Positions 25,923 to 35,877 of a DNA stretch of 64,000 nucleotides are shown in pieces. Position 1 is the stretch's first letter, and the number at the start of each line of letters is the position of its first letter. The notes beneath the pieces were generated by a model. That model saw nothing but the letters and a program-made list of their open reading frames with translations. It was not told where the DNA came from and ran no database searches. Both the position numbers and the translations under genes were made by a program. This stretch comes from Thermodesulfobacteriaceae bacterium (GTDB lineage: Bacteria > Desulfobacterota > Thermodesulfobacteria > Thermodesulfobacteriales > Thermodesulfobacteriaceae), in contig JANXAD010000001.1 of the NCBI GenBank assembly GCA_025062245.1, positions 29,508 through 93,507 on the forward strand. Reading direction: 5' to 3'.

Positions 25923-27767
25923 TCATTCTACTGTGACACTCTTAGCTAAGTTTCGCGGTTTATCTACATCACAGCCCCTAAGCACAGCTATTTCGTAAGC
26001 TAAGAGCTGTAACGGAATCACATAAAATATAGGTAAAAATTCCCAACAGGTTAAGGGAACTTCAATTAAATCATCAGAAACTTTACGAAACTCCTCTGAA
26101 CCCTTAGTAACTACCGAAATAACAGGTCCTCTTCTGGCTTTTACTTCTTCAGCATTGGTTAGGGTTTTTTCAAAGATAATTCCTGTCTCTTTAGCAGCTA
26201 AAATAACCGTAGGAACCTTTTCCTCTATTAAAGCAATAGGACCGTGTTTCATCTCTCCTGCTGCATAACCCTCTGCATGAATATAGGAAATTTCCTTAAG
26301 CTTCAAAGCTCCCTCTAAAGCTATAGGAAATAGAAGATTTCTTCCTAAATAAAGAAAATTTTTAGCCTTATACCAGATTTTAGCCACTTCCTTTATCCTT
26401 TGATGTACTTCTTCGGTAAAACTTTTTAGCTGAGAAGGTAAATGAATTAAGTCTTCTATCCAAGATTTTTGAAATTCAAAGGAATTAAAAAAAGACTTTA
26501 AGTAAAAACTAAGGAGTATAAGAATTAACACTTGAGTCACAAAGGCTTTAGTTGAAGCTACACTAATTTCAGGTCCTGCCTGAGTATAAATTACCAAGTG
26601 ACTCTCTCGAGCAATACTACTTCCAAGCACATTACAGATGGAAAGAATTTTAGCTCCCCTTTCTTTAGCCATTTTTAAGCTGGCTAAGGTATCTGCAGTT
26701 TCTCCTGACTGGGAAATGGCTACAAAAAGGGTTTGAGAATTAATTAAAGGGGCTCGATATCTAAACTCAGAAGCTAAATCTACCTCTACGGGAAAACCTA
26801 CATGTTTTTCTAAAAGATATTTTCCAACTAAAGCTGCATGAAAGGAAGTACCACAAGCAACTAAAAAAAATTTTTGAATATCCTTAAAAAAGTTTATCTC
26901 CAGCCCCTCCTTGGAAAAGTCAACCTTACCCTTATCTAAATCTATTCTTCCTAACAAAGTGTTTTTAACAGCCTCAGGTTGTTCATAAATTTCCTTTAAC
27001 ATAAAGTGGGGAAATCCACCCTTTTCTGCTGAAGCTAAATCCCACTTAATTTCTACCACCTCTTTCTGAATCTTCTCCCCACTTAGTTTATAAAGTTCAA
27101 CCTTTTCCTTGGTAAGAAGAGCAAGTTCTTCGTCTTCTAAAAAGAGAACCCTTTTAGTAAAGGGAAGAAGAGCAGGAATGTCAGAGGCTATCAAATTCTC
27201 TCTCTCCCCTAATCCGATCACCACAGGACTTTGATTTTTAGCCACTAAAAGAAGATCGGGATGTTTTAACGAAATTAAAGCCACCGCATAAGCTCCCTTT
27301 AAACGCTTAAGAGCAGAAATAAAGGCTTCCTTTAATTCTAAGCCCTGATTTAAAAATTCTTCTACTAAGTGAACTATTACCTCAGTATCGGTAGCTGAAC
27401 TAAATTGGTGACCTTTAGCCTCTAATTCCTTTTTTAAGGAATAATAATTTTCTATAATTCCGTTATGAACTAAGGCTAAATTTCCTTTACAATCTAAGTG
27501 AGGATGGGCATTCTCTGTGGAGGGTTCTCCATGGGTGGCCCATCGAGTATGCCCCAATCCTGGAGCTTTACTTTCCGTAAAACTCTCTCCCAAAATTTTT
27601 TCCTGTAAGTTTAAAATCTTACCTTTAACTTTGACCACTCTAATTCCCTTTTTATCAAAAAAAACCACTCCTGCAGAATCATATCCTCTATATTCTAACC
27701 TTCTTAAACCTTCCAGAAGAACAGCCAAAACATTTCTATCTCCTATATATCCTATTATTCCGCACAC
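25923..27767 (-). CDS. glmS: Glutamine--fructose-6-phosphate aminotransferase (isomerizing)
   Basis: Makes glucosamine-6-phosphate, the entry to UDP-GlcNAc. I place the start at GTG 27767, giving (M)CGIIGYIGDRN, so that the catalytic Cys1 of the class II amidotransferase domain becomes N-terminal. Upstream in-frame sequence belongs to the HNH gene. Motifs are HTRWATHGEPSTENAHPH, HNGIIENY, two SIS domains with ISQSGETADTLASL, and the C-terminal DKPRNLAKSVTVE. About 614 residues, normal length. GAGGGA precedes the GTG. It overlaps the HNH gene by 13 bp. Confidence 0.95.
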   Translation of the reverse strand: MCGIIGYIGDRNVLAVLLEGLRRLEYRGYDSAGVVFFDKKGIRVVKVKGKILNLQEKILGESFTESKAPGLGHTRWATHGEPSTENAHPHLDCKGNLALVHNGIIENYYSLKKELEAKGHQFSSATDTEVIVHLVEEFLNQGLELKEAFISALKRLKGAYAVALISLKHPDLLLVAKNQSPVVIGLGERENLIASDIPALLPFTKRVLFLEDEELALLTKEKVELYKLSGEKIQKEVVEIKWDLASAEKGGFPHFMLKEIYEQPEAVKNTLLGRIDLDKGKVDFSKEGLEINFFKDIQKFFLVACGTSFHAALVGKYLLEKHVGFPVEVDLASEFRYRAPLINSQTLFVAISQSGETADTLASLKMAKERGAKILSICNVLGSSIARESHLVIYTQAGPEISVASTKAFVTQVLILILLSFYLKSFFNSFEFQKSWIEDLIHLPSQLKSFTEEVHQRIKEVAKIWYKAKNFLYLGRNLLFPIALEGALKLKEISYIHAEGYAAGEMKHGPIALIEEKVPTVILAAKETGIIFEKTLTNAEEVKARRGPVISVVTKGSEEFRKVSDDLIEVPLTCWEFLPIFYVIPLQLLAYEIAVLRGCDVDKPRNLAKSVTVE

Positions 27768-28063
27768 CTTTTTCCCTCTTTTAAAATTTTTAAATACTCT
27801 TCCCACTCCCAAGGCAATAAATATTTCTTTTTAAAGTTACATTCCCTACAAGCAGAAACTATGTTAGAACGTTCTGAAGTTCCTCCACAAGAAAGGGGAA
27901 TTTTATGATCCATAGTTAACTCCTTAGGAGATACCCTTTTCCCACAATAATAACAAATTCCCCTCTCAATCTTTCTCTTCCACCATTTAGTATTTTTAAG
28001 CTTGCGAGCTTTTATTCTCTCTCTTTTAATAAATTCTTCTAAACTTAAGTTCTCATTCTTCAT
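27755..28063 (-). CDS. HNH endonuclease domain protein
   Basis: A 102-residue stand-alone HNH protein. It has a zinc pair of CxxC motifs (CYYCGKRV and CRECNFKK) around the nuclease core LTMDHKIPLSCGGTSERSNI, with the DH and N of the beta-beta-alpha metal fold. A basic N-terminus (KRERIKARKLKNTKWWKRK) is likely to bind nucleic acid. It lies between cmk (11-bp overlap) and glmS (13-bp overlap), so it is part of the operon rather than an intron-borne homing gene. Its target is unknown. Confidence 0.82.
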   Translation of the reverse strand: MKNENLSLEEFIKRERIKARKLKNTKWWKRKIERGICYYCGKRVSPKELTMDHKIPLSCGGTSERSNIVSACRECNFKKKYLLPWEWEEYLKILKEGKRCAE

Positions 28064-28721
28064 AATTTTTTATCAATCTTAAAATTTTTTCTAAAACCTC
28101 TTCTGGAGACAAATAAGAGGTATCTATTAAGTAAGCTCCCTCAGGGATAACTAAAGGTGAAACCTCTCTCGTACTATCTAATTCATCTCTTTCTTTTAAA
28201 TTTTTGAGTATTTCTTCATAACTTCTTTTCTCTTTCAAAGTAAGTTCCCCATGTCTACGCCTGGCTCTTATTTCTTCCTTAGCTGTAAGAAAGATTTTAA
28301 ACCTGGCCCAAGGAAAAACCACACTTCCCATATCCCTTCCTTCAGCTACCAAATTTTTATCCCATGTAAGTTCTCTCATATAGGAAGTTAGAAAATTCCT
28401 TACTTCTTTAAGAGAAGAAATCTTAGATACCCATTCTTCTACTTCCTTACTTCTAAGCTCCTCTTTTAAAAATCTATTTTTCCAATAAATTAATGTTCCC
28501 TTAGAAGTTAAATCTATTTTTACTTCTTTAAAAAGTTTTTCTATTTCTTCTAAAGGATTCTCTTGGTTTTTGAAATAATTTAAAAACCAATAGGTAACCA
28601 ATCGGTAAAGACTACCGGATTCTAATAAATAAAAATTTAACTTAGAAGCTAACATTTTAGCTATAGTGCTCTTACCTGAAGAGGCAAGACCATCAATGGT
28701 AATGATGAAGCTCTCTACCAC
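28053..28721 (-). CDS. cmk: (d)CMP kinase
   Basis: P-loop kinase phosphorylating CMP and dCMP, 222 residues. It has [17 protein letters not shown] (Walker A), [14 protein letters not shown] for the dinucleotide site, [14 protein letters not shown] and the LID region around [16 protein letters not shown]. It overlaps nusB by 7 bp and the HNH gene by 11 bp. Confidence 0.93.
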   Translation of the reverse strand: MVESFIITIDGLASSGKSTIAKMLASKLNFYLLESGSLYRLVTYWFLNYFKNQENPLEEIEKLFKEVKIDLTSKGTLIYWKNRFLKEELRSKEVEEWVSKISSLKEVRNFLTSYMRELTWDKNLVAEGRDMGSVVFPWARFKIFLTAKEEIRARRRHGELTLKEKRSYEEILKNLKERDELDSTREVSPLVIPEGAYLIDTSYLSPEEVLEKILRLIKNYEE

Positions 28722-29146
28722 CTTGAGTTAGCCTCTACTTTTAATAGTTCCTTCTTATAAATACTATCTAAAACTCCGTTGATAAAGGCTGGAGAATCGT
28801 CAGTTCCGTAAATTTTGGCTAACTCTATAGCTTCGTTAATAGAAACAATTTCTGGAATTTCGGGTCTAAAAAAAAGTTCATAAATAGCAATTCTTAAAAT
28901 ATTTTTATCAGTAAGATTAAGTCTTTCAAAGGGCCAAGAAGGAACATGCTTTTTTATTAGCCCATCTATAAAGTCTAACCTTTCTACAATTCCCCTTACC
29001 AGTTCTTCTCCAAACTCTAAAGCTTTTTCATTTTCTATATTAAAATGGGTCTTATAAATATTTATAGTTTCCTCTAAAGGATTTTTAGTTATTTCTTTTT
29101 GGTAAAGAATTTGTAGAGCTATTTCTCTCCCCTTTCTTCTTATCAT
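28715..29146 (-). CDS. nusB: Transcription antitermination factor NusB
   Basis: A 143-residue all-helical RNA-binding protein that joins NusE at boxA of rRNA transcripts. It starts [18 protein letters not shown], contains [14 protein letters not shown], and ends with the conserved [20 protein letters not shown] then NGVLDSI. It lies 9 bp downstream of gap and overlaps cmk. Confidence 0.95.
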   Translation of the reverse strand: MIRRKGREIALQILYQKEITKNPLEETINIYKTHFNIENEKALEFGEELVRGIVERLDFIDGLIKKHVPSWPFERLNLTDKNILRIAIYELFFRPEIPEIVSINEAIELAKIYGTDDSPAFINGVLDSIYKKELLKVEANSRW

Positions 29147-29155
29147 ATTAAATCT

Positions 29156-30379
29156 TTATAACATCTTTTCAGCTATATAAACCGTTAAATCTCCTAACAT
29201 GTTAGTATAGGAACCTAATTCGTTATCATACCATCCATAGACTACTACTTGGGTTATAGGAATTTCTACGTGAGTACAAATGGTTTTTCCTATTTCTGGG
29301 AGGGCTCTACAGATATCTACTTTAGCTAAAGCTGTGCGAGTATGGGTTTCTGTTCCTTCAATAATAGCTGCAGCCCTGGGATAGCCTATAATGTCTGAAG
29401 ATACATTTTGTTCCATACTAAAAATAAGATAATCCTTATACTTAGTCTCTGAAGCCTCTTTATAAATTTGATTAATTAGTTCACGATTGATATGATTTTC
29501 TATACTTTCGTCTTGAATATTAACCGTTAGAATTATTAAACTTCCTGTAGTCAGAGGAACTCTTACACTTTCAGCCATAAAACCTATTTTTTTCATTTCA
29601 GGTATTACTAAAGCTAAGGCATCTGCTGCACCTGTAGTAGTCAAAATAATATTATTAAAGACGCTTCTGGCTCTTCTTAAATCTCTGTCTCCCTCCTTAG
29701 GGACTTTATCCAAAACTACTTGCGAACTGGTAATCGCATGAACAGTCACCATAAAAGCTGAAAGTATCCGATCGGCTCCAAAATAATCTAAAAGAGGTTT
29801 CATCATATAGGCTAAACAAGTAGTAGTACAGGAAGCACCAGATATGATATGATGCCTATTAGGCTGATACATTTCCTCGTTTATTCCGTAAACTATAGTT
29901 ATAGCCTCTTCAGGAAGACCCTTTTCTTTATCCTTTATTCTAAAAGGTGCAGATACAATAACTTTTTCAGCTCCACTTAAAAAATGTCCCCTTACCGAAC
30001 CCTTAGCACTTTCAGGATCTGCATTGGGATCCCTAAATTTACCTGAACAATCTACTACCAATCTAACCCCTTCCTCCCTCCAGTTTATATCCTTAGGATT
30101 TCTATTTTTTCTTAAAATTTTTACCTTTATTCCATCTACCCACATAGTTCCTTCTTTTTCATCTAAGTTTTCTATAACCCTTTTACCCCTATATCCATAA
30201 AGATAGGTAGGAAGCCATCCATAGGTACTATCCTTTTCTATGTAATTAGCAATATCTGTAAAGGAAGTTCCTACTTCTCTTCCAATATTTACTACAATTT
30301 CTTTAAAATATTTTCTGGCTACATGATGCCAGAGGGTAAGTTTCCCTATCCTACCTAATCCATTTATTCCCAATTTCAT
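29156..30379 (-). CDS. gap: Glyceraldehyde-3-phosphate dehydrogenase (long form)
   Basis: NAD(P)-dependent glycolytic/gluconeogenic enzyme. It has 407 residues, longer than the usual 330-340. It begins KLGINGLGRIGKLTLWHH (dinucleotide fold). The catalytic cysteine is in SGASCTTTCLAY, and later motifs are TTGAADALALVIPEM, MAESVRVPLTTGS and VYGWYDNELGSYTNM. The extra length is spread over insertions near the N-terminus (FTDIANYIEKDSTYGWLPTY) and around DPNADPESAKGSVRGHFL. Coenzyme preference cannot be set by eye. It lies 24 bp downstream of the dikinase-like gene, suggesting a shared role near the triose-phosphate/PEP node. Confidence 0.92.
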   Translation of the reverse strand: MKLGINGLGRIGKLTLWHHVARKYFKEIVVNIGREVGTSFTDIANYIEKDSTYGWLPTYLYGYRGKRVIENLDEKEGTMWVDGIKVKILRKNRNPKDINWREEGVRLVVDCSGKFRDPNADPESAKGSVRGHFLSGAEKVIVSAPFRIKDKEKGLPEEAITIVYGINEEMYQPNRHHIISGASCTTTCLAYMMKPLLDYFGADRILSAFMVTVHAITSSQVVLDKVPKEGDRDLRRARSVFNNIILTTTGAADALALVIPEMKKIGFMAESVRVPLTTGSLIILTVNIQDESIENHINRELINQIYKEASETKYKDYLIFSMEQNVSSDIIGYPRAAAIIEGTETHTRTALAKVDICRALPEIGKTICTHVEIPITQVVVYGWYDNELGSYTNMLGDLTVYIAEKML

Positions 30380-30403
30380 CTCTATTTCCCCCCTTCTTTT
30401 ATT

Positions 30404-33400
30404 TTATATTTTACACTCACTGAGTCTCCCTTTAAAGATGTGTCCATTTAAACCGTTTATAGTAATCCAATCTCCCAATTTTAAAGTAATTCCCTCAATT
30501 CTGGCTTCCTTTTGTAAGTCATTGATGCTTAACTTTTCACATCCCACCACACACACCTTTCCTAATCTGGAAGCCACTATGGCAGCATGGGAAGTTTGCC
30601 CACCTCGAGCAGTTAAAATTCCATCTACCAAGGAAATCTCCCTAATGTTATCAGGAACCGTATCGTATCTTAAAAGAATTAAAGGCTCTCCTTGAAGCTT
30701 AAGAACTTCTATATCTTGAAGATTAAACACCACCCTTCCCGAAAGTAATCCTCCTGAAACTCCTATACCCTTACCTATATATTCTAAATCCGATAGCACT
30801 TCCTTTTTTACGAAAGGAACCATCTTTTCTTCTCTCAAGATAATATCTCTTACTTGAAGAATATAAAGATCTTCACTTTTTTCACTTTCAAAGGTAAATT
30901 CTATCTCTTGATGTCCCCAATCTTTTTCATAAACTAAGTAATAAGCTAAATCCAAAAGGGATTTATAAATTTCAGGGAAAGCCTCTTCTAAACTGGGGCC
31001 CTCTCTTTCTTCCCACTTCCTCTGTTCTATAGAAATAGGATAGGTATTTACTAAACCAGATACAATATCTTCCCCTTGATTGTGGGTAGTATAGTCTCCC
31101 CAGAGCACAACCCTGGGAAATTTTCCTATCGGAGAGGTAGTAAAACTTACCCCTGTGCCTGCCATAGGACCCTTGTTTCCAAAAACCATTTGCTGAACAA
31201 TAACCGCTGTTCCCCATTCTTCAGCTATTTGCATAATTTCTCGATAGGTGTTAGCTTTATTATTATACCAAGAATCTAAAATAAGTTCTATACTTTTAAA
31301 AAGTTGCTCCCAAGGATCATCACTAATTTCAATACCCTGTTCCAAAACCTTCTCTCTATATAAAAGGGCTAATTCTTGCATCTGTTCTCCGGTAAATTCT
31401 CTCTTCATTTTTACACCATATTTTCTTTTATGTTCCCTCATCAAGTTATTAAAAAAGTCTCTATTTACTCCATAAGCCATAGCCCAACTTTGCACAAATC
31501 TTCTATAGGTATCCCAGGCAAACCAAAGATTTTGTGTTTTTTCAGCTAGCCCCTTCACTAAGTCTAAATTAAGACCTACATTCAAAATGGAACTCATCAT
31601 CCCTGGCATAGAAATAGCTGAACCACTTCTTACGCTCAAAATTAAAGAATTATTTACGCATCCATACTTCTTACCAGTTAAGACCTCTAAAACCCTTATA
31701 GCCTCCTTAAGGGTATTCTTATAATCTTCCTCTAATTCAGGATACCTTTTCATTAATTCATAACATCTAAAAATTTCCGTAGTCAAAATAAAGCCATAGG
31801 GAATTTTAAAATTTTTAACCTTCTCATCTCTTGAAAGAAGTAGAAGATTATAACCTTTATTACCTAAATAAATCAAGTCTGAGACCAAAAAATTAGGCTG
31901 ATGAATAAAAGATATGGTCTTTCTTTTATCATAACTCATAAGAAGATTTAAATCCCTTTTATCAAACTTATCTATATAATCAGATAAGAGTTGATAAACC
32001 TTTCTTAAAAATTTATCTAAGTATTTTAAGGCAAATCCAGATCCTATTATTTCTCTAATAATAATTTCACTTATATAAAAATATCTTTCCTCAGGATTTA
32101 ACTTATCTAAATATTGTTTATATTTAAAACATAAATTTTCAGAATCTAAATTAGAAAAAATTAAAGGAAAAACTTTGAGATAGGGATTAATATAATAAGA
32201 CTTAACAATGTGTTGAACACCATCTATAAGTCCCTTAAATATATCTAAATACTGATAATAAGAAAGGGGATAACTTTTTAAAGAATTTTCTAATAGTTTT
32301 AAATATAAATTAAATTTTTGAGAAGATATACCATCTATTACTAAAGCCTTTTTAAAAATTTTTAGAATCTTTAATATTTCAAAAAAGCTTAATTTAGTAA
32401 TAATAGAAAGTTCAAAGTTGTCTACAATTTCTTCAAAATATTTATTAGCTAAATATTCTAACCTGAAGGTTAAGCCTAAAGCATCAAATTTTTTTTCCTT
32501 ATATCTTCCATACATAGAAGGAATATCTACTGCTACATGTCTTTTTAATATAATTTCTTCTACAGGAGTAAATTTTTCAGAAGATAAAATTATTTTATCT
32601 TTTAATTCGTTTAACCAAAAAAGTATTTTATCTAATTTGTTATAAACTGAAATTTTTGATTCCACTAAAGATTCAATTTCTTGAACAAATTCAAATCCAG
32701 CTTGTTTATATTGATTAACAAACATTTTAATATCATTTAACATTCCATAATACTTTTGATATTCAAGTTTATATAAATAAATAAGTAAATATAATTTCTT
32801 TTTATAAATTTCCTCTCCCTCTACTTGTTCCAATTTCTCTTTAATATAATTTATATCCTTTTCAAGAAGTATTTCTAAATTTTCTAAATTCAAATCTTTA
32901 AGTAGAGAATGTAAAATATTATATATAGGTATATAATAATCTCGGTCTTCTTTTAAAATTTTCTCTAATAAAACATCAGGAATATAGCTTTTAATAAAAT
33001 TTTCATCTAAAGTATACCAAAATTTTAAAATATCTTTAATAAAACTAATGGCTAAACTTGAATTTTCTATATGAATAAATTTTCTTAAAAAATGTATTAA
33101 TGTATCACTTCTTTGAAATAATTCGTCAATCTCAGTAGATAAATCTCTGATTAATCCTTCTGCACCAATCTCATTATAATAAACAGGTAAACATTTACAA
33201 AACTGCTTAACTAAGTTATAAACTGGTTTAATAGTTGAATTTAAGAGCTTAGTTACCTCTCTTTGAAAAAGATCGGTATCTCTAATAGAAACTCCATAGA
33301 GTTTTAAATTTAAAGTTAAGGCAGAAAGTAAACTACTACACCATTCAGGATTGGTTTCAAAAATTTCTAACCATACCTTTATGTTCAAGAGATGATTGGG

Positions 33401-34570
33401 ATTTTGTTTTATCCTCCAGGTCTCATCTATCCCTTCAATTTTAGGAGGTTGAAATCCAAATTTTACTATTTCGTTTATTAATAACTCCGTAAGATAAACA
33501 TCCTTCTTATTTAAAATACAAATCCCTATGTTTTTAATACACTCTAAGGCTGTCGAAGGATATAAATTTAAATTTTCCTTTAAAATTCTAAAAAATTTAG
33601 TCAAAAATTCCTCTAAATTTTTAAAAATTTTAGACTCAATTAAAATAATCAAAATTCTATTTACCTCTCTAATAAGTTCCTCATGAATTAGGTTTAATCC
33701 AGGATTTTCTATGAGCTTGAATAAAAATAAAAGCCTCTTTTCATCAGAAAAAACACTATCATCTAACTTATTAATTTCATAAATTATTTCTTTAAGCTCT
33801 TTTAATAAGTCTAAATGGTCAGGATATTGTAATAAAACTTCTAAATTAAATTGATTTTTTTCTAAAGCCTCTGCCAGACGATTAAAATAGGAAAAACTAA
33901 AGTTTAGTACCTTAGACACTTTATTTTCTAAAGGTTTTAATAAATTTTCTACCTCTCCTTCCACTAACTTTTTCCACAACTCATAAGTTAAGTTATATGC
34001 TCTTTTTAGTAAATATATACATATATCATTTAACTCTTCATCTAATTTAAACCGATTTAATTTTTTAATTAGTTTTTTGAAGGAATAATAATTTTCTAAA
34101 AAATTTAAAAAGTAAACCAAGGGCAAATTAGATACAGCTTTTAAAACTTCCTTTAATACTTGAGAAAATTCTTCAAAGTCCTTTTCAAAAATAATATCTA
34201 AGGTTCTATCTAAAATAGAGAAAATAGTTTCAGAGGTTTTAATATTAATCTGTCTATTTTCTTCAAAGAATTTAAAAAGAAGATCAAAAATAAGCCAATA
34301 TCCCTGAATTTTATAGGGATGTCTAATTAAAAAGGGAAGGTTTCGGATGAAAAAATTGCGAAATTCTTCTAAGACTAAGAGATTATTCTTATAGGGATGA
34401 AAGATTTCCTTAAGTAAGGTTTCTATTTGAGATTTAAGGGCAGGAAATTTTTCAAAAATTTGCAAAAAAATACTATATTTAGGATCATAATAAACTTCTT
34501 TAACGAAAGTGCGAGCTAAATTAGCTAATAAAGCCTTAGAGGTAAACTTTTCAAATTCTCTTTCTACCAT
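30404..34570 (-). CDS. Large PPDK-like protein: unknown helical N-terminus + ATP-grasp + phosphohistidine domain
   Basis: A 1388-residue protein. From about residue 900 it follows the nucleotide-binding half of pyruvate phosphate dikinase: LGNKGYNLLLLSR, SVRSGSAISMPGMMSSILNV, GTGVSFTTSP, NQGEDIVSGL and YILQVRD. The swivelling phosphohistidine domain has TARGGQTSHAAIVASRLGK, with the expected catalytic His near 1328. The chain ends 60 residues later, so the PEP/pyruvate-binding TIM barrel of PPDK is missing. The first 900 or so residues are Leu/Ile/Lys-rich and helical, unlike anything I recognise. The phosphoryl acceptor is therefore unknown. It is followed by gap after 24 bp and preceded by rimI after 2 bp. 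Confidence 0.78.
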   Translation of the reverse strand: MVEREFEKFTSKALLANLARTFVKEVYYDPKYSIFLQIFEKFPALKSQIETLLKEIFHPYKNNLLVLEEFRNFFIRNLPFLIRHPYKIQGYWLIFDLLFKFFEENRQINIKTSETIFSILDRTLDIIFEKDFEEFSQVLKEVLKAVSNLPLVYFLNFLENYYSFKKLIKKLNRFKLDEELNDICIYLLKRAYNLTYELWKKLVEGEVENLLKPLENKVSKVLNFSFSYFNRLAEALEKNQFNLEVLLQYPDHLDLLKELKEIIYEINKLDDSVFSDEKRLLFLFKLIENPGLNLIHEELIREVNRILIILIESKIFKNLEEFLTKFFRILKENLNLYPSTALECIKNIGICILNKKDVYLTELLINEIVKFGFQPPKIEGIDETWRIKQNPNHLLNIKVWLEIFETNPEWCSSLLSALTLNLKLYGVSIRDTDLFQREVTKLLNSTIKPVYNLVKQFCKCLPVYYNEIGAEGLIRDLSTEIDELFQRSDTLIHFLRKFIHIENSSLAISFIKDILKFWYTLDENFIKSYIPDVLLEKILKEDRDYYIPIYNILHSLLKDLNLENLEILLEKDINYIKEKLEQVEGEEIYKKKLYLLIYLYKLEYQKYYGMLNDIKMFVNQYKQAGFEFVQEIESLVESKISVYNKLDKILFWLNELKDKIILSSEKFTPVEEIILKRHVAVDIPSMYGRYKEKKFDALGLTFRLEYLANKYFEEIVDNFELSIITKLSFFEILKILKIFKKALVIDGISSQKFNLYLKLLENSLKSYPLSYYQYLDIFKGLIDGVQHIVKSYYINPYLKVFPLIFSNLDSENLCFKYKQYLDKLNPEERYFYISEIIIREIIGSGFALKYLDKFLRKVYQLLSDYIDKFDKRDLNLLMSYDKRKTISFIHQPNFLVSDLIYLGNKGYNLLLLSRDEKVKNFKIPYGFILTTEIFRCYELMKRYPELEEDYKNTLKEAIRVLEVLTGKKYGCVNNSLILSVRSGSAISMPGMMSSILNVGLNLDLVKGLAEKTQNLWFAWDTYRRFVQSWAMAYGVNRDFFNNLMREHKRKYGVKMKREFTGEQMQELALLYREKVLEQGIEISDDPWEQLFKSIELILDSWYNNKANTYREIMQIAEEWGTAVIVQQMVFGNKGPMAGTGVSFTTSPIGKFPRVVLWGDYTTHNQGEDIVSGLVNTYPISIEQRKWEEREGPSLEEAFPEIYKSLLDLAYYLVYEKDWGHQEIEFTFESEKSEDLYILQVRDIILREEKMVPFVKKEVLSDLEYIGKGIGVSGGLLSGRVVFNLQDIEVLKLQGEPLILLRYDTVPDNIREISLVDGILTARGGQTSHAAIVASRLGKVCVVGCEKLSINDLQKEARIEGITLKLGDWITINGLNGHIFKGRLSECKI

Positions 34571-34572
34571 AA

Positions 34573-35007
34573 TTATAACTTACTCTCCATTATTATAGCA
34601 GTTCTTTCCTTATAATAATTTTTTCTTCTATAACTTTCTTTAAAACCCAATTTTTGATAAAGATTAAAGGCCGCTTTATTTAATTCTTCAACCTCTAAGT
34701 AAATTTTTTTAATTTTTCTTTCTTTACAATAATTTAAAAAAAATTTTAAAAAAAGGGTGCCTAATTTTTGATTTTGATATTCTGGTCTTATTCCTAATCT
34801 TAAAATTTCTGCTTCCTCTAAAATTTGTCTAAAAATTAAATACCCTAAGAACTCCCTTGCTTTTTCTAAAATCCATATCTGGGAAAAGGAATTTTTAAAT
34901 TCCTTCCCTAAGGAAGCATAAGACCAAGCTTTTTCCTTAAAAAGGAAGGTTTCTAAGTTATAAATTTTCTTTAAATCTTCACTACAGGCTACTCTTATTT
35001 CAAACAT
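34573..35007 (-). CDS. rimI: GNAT acetyltransferase, RimI-like
   Basis: A 144-residue GNAT protein resembling RimI, which acetylates the N-terminus of ribosomal protein bS18. The acetyl-CoA binding region is LRLGIRPEYQNQKLGTLFLK, with the downstream LEVEELNKAAFNLYQKLGF, typical of RimI. The tail YYKERTAIIMESKL also matches. The substrate is inferred from family only. It overlaps rapZ by 8 bp. Confidence 0.8.
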   Translation of the reverse strand: MFEIRVACSEDLKKIYNLETFLFKEKAWSYASLGKEFKNSFSQIWILEKAREFLGYLIFRQILEEAEILRLGIRPEYQNQKLGTLFLKFFLNYCKERKIKKIYLEVEELNKAAFNLYQKLGFKESYRRKNYYKERTAIIMESKL

Positions 35008-35872
35008 CCTTATCTATATCTCTATAACTTGAAACCACCTCTACTTCAGAAAGGTTACTTAAAATCTCTTCTTTTAAAATTTCTACTAAAGCTACAGATC
35101 TGTGTCTTCCCCCGGTGCAACCTATCCCTATTACTAAAAACTTTCTACCCTCCTTGATATGGAAAGGTAAGACAAACTTTATAAATTCCATAAACCTTTC
35201 TAAAAATTGACGGGTTTCTACAAAGGATAGAAGAAAACCTTTAACCTTCTCAAAGGTTCCATTTAAACTTTTAAGCTCCGGATTAAAGTAGGGATTAGGT
35301 AAAAACCTCACATCAAAAAGATAATTAGCCTCGTAAGGAATTCCATATTTATATCCAAAGGCCACTAAATGAATTACCAGTTTCCCTAAATTCCCCCTAT
35401 TTTTATAAAACTTAAAAATTTCATTCCTTAACTGATGAAGATTAAAGTAAGAAGTGTCTATGACTAAATTAGAAAGTTCCTTTAAGGGTAAGAGTAATCT
35501 TTTTTCCTCTTTTATAGCTTCTACTAAACTGTTAAATTGGTTTTCTTTCATAAGGGGATGAACCCTTTTAGTCTGATTGTAGCGAGAGATAATTACTTCT
35601 TCTTGAGCATCTAAGAAAAGAACTTCAAAGTTTAAGCCCCTTTCTCTTAAAAGATTAAAAACCTTAGAGTATTCCTCTAAAAAGTGTTTATCCCTTATAT
35701 CCATTACTAAAGCAATTTTAGCTTCATTTAAACTTTCCTTTACCTCTTCCAAATAGGGAAGTAAGAGTCTTACAGGAAAATTATCTATAGCCAAAAAACC
35801 TAAATCTTCAAAAGCTTTAAGAGCTGTGCTTTTACCTGAACCAGAAACCCCAGTAATAATTATTAAATTCAT
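35000..35872 (-). CDS. rapZ: RNase adapter/nucleotide-binding protein RapZ (YvcJ family)
   Basis: A 290-residue protein with P-loop ITGVSGSGKSTALKAFEDLG, the family motif AIDNFPVRLLL, LVAFGYKYGIPYEANYLFDV, RFLPNPYFNPEL, and the C-terminal IGIGCTGGRHRSVALVE. In E. coli RapZ senses glucosamine-6-phosphate and directs decay of the sRNA GlmZ; whether any such sRNA exists here is unknown, although glmS lies farther down the same gene run. It is 5 bp downstream of hpf. The ptsN gene often found between hpf and rapZ is absent. Confidence 0.93.
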   Translation of the reverse strand: MNLIIITGVSGSGKSTALKAFEDLGFLAIDNFPVRLLLPYLEEVKESLNEAKIALVMDIRDKHFLEEYSKVFNLLRERGLNFEVLFLDAQEEVIISRYNQTKRVHPLMKENQFNSLVEAIKEEKRLLLPLKELSNLVIDTSYFNLHQLRNEIFKFYKNRGNLGKLVIHLVAFGYKYGIPYEANYLFDVRFLPNPYFNPELKSLNGTFEKVKGFLLSFVETRQFLERFMEFIKFVLPFHIKEGRKFLVIGIGCTGGRHRSVALVEILKEEILSNLSEVEVVSSYRDIDKDV

Positions 35873-35877
35873 TTCTT

